From contig OX381709.1 of NCBI GenBank assembly GCA_947462335.1, positions 39,364,904 through 39,428,903 on the forward strand: a stretch of 64,000 nt of DNA. The letters are read 5' to 3'. Made by a program: the position numbers and the translations under genes. The notes beneath the pieces were generated by a model. The model ran no database searches. It saw nothing but the letters and a program-made list of their open reading frames with translations, and had not been told where the DNA came from. This document shows, piece after piece, positions 59,031 through 64,000 of the stretch. The DNA is from Harmothoe impar (lineage: Eukaryota > Annelida > Polychaeta > Phyllodocida > Polynoidae). How positions within the stretch are numbered: position 1 is the stretch's first letter; every line of letters begins with the position of its first letter.

Positions 59031-62000
59031 CAGTGCTATATCCATTGCCTGCCCCGCTGGCTATTTAATACAATTAGTATCGTATGCAATACGGATGCCC
59101 GTAGGTGCTCACCAATGGTTTGATAGTAGTAGTGGTAATAAGAGACGGTTGACAGTACTGGAATGATTATGTACATGTAGTGGTAATGATATTAGGCGGA
59201 AGGTGGCCAGGGGAGTGGTCGGTAAGACGATACTTGAGGGCCTGTCAGCTGCGCAGAGCTGCTGGAATTTCTCATGTTGGAGGGGATACACGTTTCTCAT
59301 TGATAATTCTATGAAGGACGGATATTGAGATAGCAATCACCACCTGATATCCTAGAATATATTGAATACAGTCCTGATTACGGGAAGGATGGGTTTCAGA
59401 GCTACACAGAAATGTCCTGACAGCTAACAGATACATGTACTAGCAGCAACTAGGATTTAGAGTCAGAAAGTCCCAGGAGTAAGAGGGAGAGTGCTGTACC
59501 TTGAGCAGTTACGTACAGCGCCTTAAGAGCCATTCTTGGGGAAAAAAGAGGTTGATGATGGTCATTGGTCCTTTAGTGTGAACAATACCTTCCTTAGACC
59601 AACTGCTCACCCCGAGGGGAATGCAAGGGCATGCGTCTTAGACTTAGTTAGGGGGTGGTCAATAAAGGTATGAGATTTGGGCGGAGTGAGGAGGTATGTC
59701 ATAATAAAGGCACCCCTAACCCGTTATCCCAAGTAAACCTGGTCTGCTGGGTGTGTCACCAATTCCACAAACTGGTCTATTATCCCTGTAAAGAGTAGTA
59801 ACAATGTGTGAATAAGTAAGGGGAGCCTGCAATGGTACAAGGTGCACGTTACTTTATTCACTATACCACTACAACTGCCGCCATGGCGATGTAGTCACCC
59901 GCTACACCCCCATAGAGGGAGGATATGAAATGAGCAGCTCAGCTTTGCTACATAATGAGCAGTTCCTGCCCCTGCCTCTACCCTAAGCACCACTCTTGCC
60001 AGATTCCAATTTTCCCTGCTAGCCCAGGGCCTGGCATCCATGGCTGGGATGCCCCTCCTAAATGGCAATCAGGTTAGAGTTTCCTCCTCATCTACGGCCA
60101 GGCCCAGGCTGTAATATTGGCTGTTAGGTACACTGAATTAAGCAATTACTCCAGGAGTGTTTGTGTACATGGGCAGGCAGAGTATAGGGCTACACTAGTA
60201 TAGATGAGGCCCTGTATAAACAAGCCTTATCCCAACGAGTCAGTGTGCTCCATGTGACTTGGTATGACAAGGTGGTAAAATCATAATCACCTAGATAGAT
60301 ATTATCATATATAAAGGGTGACATGATGAGTTCAACATGCTGAGATAAGCTTATTTAAAGTAGATGATTATGGTTGCTTAAAAAGGCTACCACACATTCC
60401 GAGGTCTTGAACCAAAGGAACTTTGGGATAGTTGGAAAGGAAAGAAAATGCACTGCTGAATAGGCAAAAGGCTTACTTATCCTGATTGCTTCTATGTCCA
60501 TGTCACATCGACCACCCTTCTCTACTCCTGTACATCTTACGCTCATTAACTCCTGTCACAGGACCTACAGTACTGAGACTGCCTCTGTCCCAGAAGTCTT
60601 ACTTGGAGATGCAAAGCAATGTACATGAAGCAATTTTCAGGAACAAGTCTGTGCATTCGCCTACACAAAATGTAATTAATACAGCTAGGTGAAAAAGCAC
60701 CAGTTCTGAGAAAGTGTGTCAAACTCTACCTTAGATATGACGAACAAAATATGTTCACTGTGAAAGTTTTAATATATGACAATTGAAATGACACGAGATG
60801 CATGTATCGATAGGATTTCACTTCGATATATATAATAGGTGTCCTTAAACGAGTGGATACTTTATTTAAAGGCAGAAAGCCTACTGTCCACCACTGCCTT
60901 CTAATGTGTCCTGTTTATATTCACATCCTATACTGTTTATATTCCCACCTTGTCCGGCCGTCCCTCTTATCTCTGCACACCAAGGCGGTGCTGTCCACCA
61001 CACTCTCTCTAATCACCTGCTCTTTGTGCCGGGTTCACACGGTCCCTGCCCACGTGACCTGACTCCTCTAGAGCCCTTTTCACACCCAGACACTGCCAGT
61101 CCTAATGGCTTCTGTCTACCGTAGTTCATGACTTGGCTCCTGATTTCATTAGCCTGTGAGAAGTGGTCTAACTAGATACTAGTGGAAACTAGGTCACCTT
61201 AACTGAGCAGCTCCTTCAGCCTGGCTGGGAGCAGTTCATGCCTCTCTGCAGGTTTTGATATTAGTCTGCCAGGGTTAATTAAAGTGGTGGGGTATTATGA
61301 TGCCTCACGTCGTATAATAATGTCACTTCAATGCACTAGCTCATTATTATGAGAAGCGGATCTAAAATTCTAGATCTGATACAAAGTGTGAGAACGGCAC
61401 ACTTGTACACCGGTTTGCGCTCACTAATAAATTTGTTTACTTTATACTGGTAGTTGTTTTGATACTTGGTTTGATGATACCTAGAAAACAAAGGACTATT
61501 GTTACTGGCCCTTTTTTCATTTTAAGGACAGTGGACTGTGATAATTTCAGTAGTTTTCATGTACGGATTTCTATTATAAAAATTCTAGATTATGATCAAT
61601 AGTGAACGATATGTTATGATGCCATTCAGTACCATCAGCGAGGAGTGGATGATAGCAGCGGATCTATCCATGCTGAACACGGCAGAACTATCGTAACCAT
61701 CGTAACGTGTTGTTGGTGGGTTGGAGTGGAGGTGGGGATATCAGGCAGCTTGAAGGAGGGGGAAGTTAGGCAAGTGGGAGCACTAAAAATTGAGTTGAAG
61801 TAAATGGTTTTCGTATTACCCTGCTGAAATATGTACCAGTGTATCCCGGGGGGAGAGGACATGAGCCGATGGCATTACTGGTGCTGGAGTTACAAAGACT
61901 AAGGACTATTCTAGTATGCACGGCCATTGAAATCCGCTGGTTGTTGCGTGATAATCACTGATAACAGCTAGTACAATGGGAACCCTCTGCACTATTTGTA

Positions 62001-63140
62001 CGCTTAATAATTACGACCATGGAACTGTCTCTTTCGTCTAGAATATATCCCCCCACCAGACTACGCTGGTGTGACAAGCCTATACCTTTAAATAATTTAC
62101 ATCCCCAGGCAGCTCCCTGTAGTGAAATATATAAGATCTATTTATAGAACCCGTCATGCAGGTAGGTCAGGAGAGCTGCTCATGATAGAGTAGTAACTCT
62201 TTAAGGGCCGTATAGTGTAATAATGTATCATGCCCTCGATAGGGCGGCATTCAACAACATACCGATCTTCAGGGTCTGATGCATTCCCAAAGAGTCGGCA
62301 TGGTGCTTGTTGCATATGTGGATCATGACGACCAAGGCATACTGCATTAAAGGACCACGCGGTCCTTAAATGTTTAAATCACGACTGGCCCTCTGAGAAA
62401 AGAGATTGCACCGTACACCAAAGTGACAGGACAATAATTACAATCAGTGCCCCTCCCCGCAGACCGTAGCAAAACATAAAATAAATTAATTATCAAACCA
62501 ATTGTGTGGGTAGGAGGAGATAAAGTGGAGGCAGCGTATTACGGAGCATGGCTTCGTTGGGCCAGTGGGGATGAGACCAGAGCATATCTGGTCTACTTTA
62601 GACAATAAGTCTATATGGCAGTACCCTGTCCCAATGAAACCTTTTTACTGGACATCGATTCTCTCTCTTTGTAGCTCTATAGTGATCGATGCCCAGTTTT
62701 ATACTTCAGACCAGTGGCTCATTTTGGCAGTTTTTTGCCTCACAGATTGCTTCTAGTGCAAAATCCTGACTAGGTACCAATATATTCTCTATGCCAATGT
62801 GTAATATGAGGGTAGAAAACACTGGAACCTCAGTTAGAAAAAATCCTACTGAACAGTTTTTGAGAAAATTAGGGTTTTGTTGCATATTTTTGGTGTTTTT
62901 AGTACATTTCCTACATAAACCGTGAACGCCAGCATTTCTCATTTTTCAGGTATTTAGAATTAGAATTTGACAAATTTTTATTCGCAGTAGGATTCTTGAA
63001 TATCGAGCCATTCTACAAAGGGTGTTATTTTGAAAAAATATAAAACCTTTGATAGTGTATTTGTTCTCCGAAATAGAGGGAGTTTGGTCATAGTTTAATT
63101 GATTGTTGACAATCCAGTCAAGGGCTATTAGGTTCAGTTC
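59031..63140. other. Non-coding stretch
   Basis: Three GAGCWGCTC copies (59932, 61205, 62173) and an imperfect palindrome at 62346-62371 (GGACC-ACGC-GGTCC core). Short frames only. Confidence 0.5.
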
Positions 63141-63171
63141 AGTGCAAGTTGCAAAACAAATGACTTGCACT
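63141..63171. repeat. Short perfect inverted repeat
   Basis: AGTGCAAGT (63141-63149) pairs with ACTTGCACT (63163-63171) about 100 bp before the tandem array at 63275. Confidence 0.75.
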
Positions 63172-63274
63172 TTTTCACTTGACCTTATGTCCACTATGTA
63201 GGTCTTCAATCACTATGCATGGGTCCATCCAGAGTCCATCAATGGGATCAGACATGGATGCAGATTCCGCAGCT

Positions 63275-63943
63275 TTTGGCGAGAAAAAAGTTCGAAATCG
63301 CAAAAAAGTGAAATATGCCTTAAAAAAAACCTATTTGGCGAGAAAAAAGTTAGAAATCGCAAAAAAGTGAAATTTGCCTAAAAACCCTCTATTTGGCGAG
63401 AAAAAAGTTGGAAATCGCAAAAAAGTGAAATTTGCCTTAAAGTGACATGGTCCGATTTTTTCCAAATTTTAAATCCTACTTAAATGTGTTCAAAATCCTA
63501 GCACAATGTCATATTAGGAGGATAGGGAACAAAACAATGTCATCTATGGTCAATAATATCCCATTTATAGGGTTAAACGTGGCCCAGATACTGTATTTTA
63601 CAGTGTATTTTCAATGGGGGAATTATAGCGTGCACTCCAAAAGTCCTAAATTTGGCATTATACTGAAGTTTGACTGAATTCTAAGCTGAATTGTGGGGGA
63701 TATTGTTAAATAAAATAGGTAGGACATGTAGTATGGCCATATTGAACATTCTTGTTCATTTTTAACGAAATTGATTTTTGATCCCTAATCATCGGACCAT
63801 GTCACTTTAAAAAAAACCTATTTGGCGAGAAAAAAGTTCGAAATCGCAAAAAAGTGAAATTTGCCTAAAAACACCCTATTTGGCGAGAAAAAAGTTCGAA
63901 ATCGCAAAAAAGTGAAATTTCCCTAAAAACGCCCTATTTGTTA
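63275..63943. repeat. 58-59-bp tandem array, about 5 units, split by a MITE
   Basis: Units start at TTTGGCGAGAAAAAAGTT (63275, 63334, 63392, 63821, 63879), contain AAATCGCAAAAAAGTGAAAT, and end with a partial unit at 63937. Removing the insertion (63441-63810) restores a 59-bp period between the third and fourth units. Very A-rich on the plus strand. Confidence 0.9.
63437..63810. mobile_element. 366-bp MITE with TTAA (or TA) target duplication
   Basis: TTAA at 63437-63440 and 63807-63810 flanks a segment (63441-63806) whose ends are perfect inverted repeats, AGTGACATGGTCCGAT at the left and its complement at the right. The uninterrupted second unit of the host array (around 63318-63330) shows the empty site GCCTTAAAAAAAACC with one TTAA. 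TTAA duplication is the mark of piggyBac-type transposition. A TA duplication with 17-bp ends (Tc1/mariner type) fits equally well because TTAA contains TA. The 76-codon frame inside (63447-63677) has no transposase features, so the element is non-autonomous. Confidence 0.85.
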
Positions 63944-64000
63944 TATTAAGTACTATAACACAAAAAGGGGAAATTTCAATAAGAGACGCCAATTTAGATG

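Noticed and set aside
58513..59166. 217-codon repetitive open frame as a gene
   Set aside because: It is fully explained by a 39-bp minisatellite whose period is a multiple of three. No start context or other coding evidence.
63275..63943. CRISPR-like array
   Set aside because: The repeats are contiguous 58-59-bp units with no unique spacers, and the context is eukaryotic.

Overview
This window looks like nuclear DNA from an intron-rich eukaryote, most likely an invertebrate animal, although no gene identifies the lineage. No open frame matches a protein family I recognise. The longest stop-free frames (232 and 217 codons) are explained by base skew and by a tandem repeat. There are no bacterial-style operons, rRNA genes or intact tRNA genes. 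Short segments bounded by good GT/AG splice signals, long (TA)n microsatellites, minisatellites and foldback elements all fit intergenic or intronic DNA of a large genome. By eye GC is in the mid-40s percent, and CpG is not strongly depleted.

Layout. 1-15.6 kb: no convincing gene; a G-quadruplex run (1331), TA microsatellites (2153, 3905-4013), strand-skewed C-rich patches and a cluster of a 9-bp motif (12905-15251). 15.7-17.4 kb: AT-rich, with a possible 12-nt microexon and a possible terminal exon. 17.4-30.7 kb: no gene; a small hairpin insertion (18643-18740) and an octamer/CCAAT promoter-like patch (24.2 kb). 30.7-31.0 kb: a CpG-rich promoter-like block with ETS, CCAAT, E-box, GC-box and CTCF-like matches. 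34.98-35.32 kb: a 345-bp near-perfect foldback element. 35.7 and 36.8 kb: two possible terminal coding exons on the plus strand with AATAAA signals. 37.1-38.1 kb: a repeat cluster with nested GATATC palindromes, two tRNA-like (SINE-like) sequences, poly-G tracts and a ~135-bp cruciform. 41.4-41.7 kb: a second promoter-like patch (ETS, E-box, CRE sites). 43.26-45.34 kb: the best splice-flanked exon, followed by two phase-compatible candidates. 54-58 kb: TA tracts, a ~105-nt hairpin and possible minus-strand exons. 58.47-59.03 kb: a 39-bp minisatellite. 63.27-63.94 kb: a 58-59-bp tandem array interrupted by a 366-bp MITE whose empty site is preserved in the array.

The strongest window-wide signal is the 9-mer GAGCWGCTC: I located 16 exact copies where about 0.5 is expected for equal base frequencies. 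Long G/C homopolymers also outnumber A/T homopolymers (13 versus 3 tracts of at least 9 bp), opposite to most animal genomes. All gene models here are splice-signal inferences and have no homology support.
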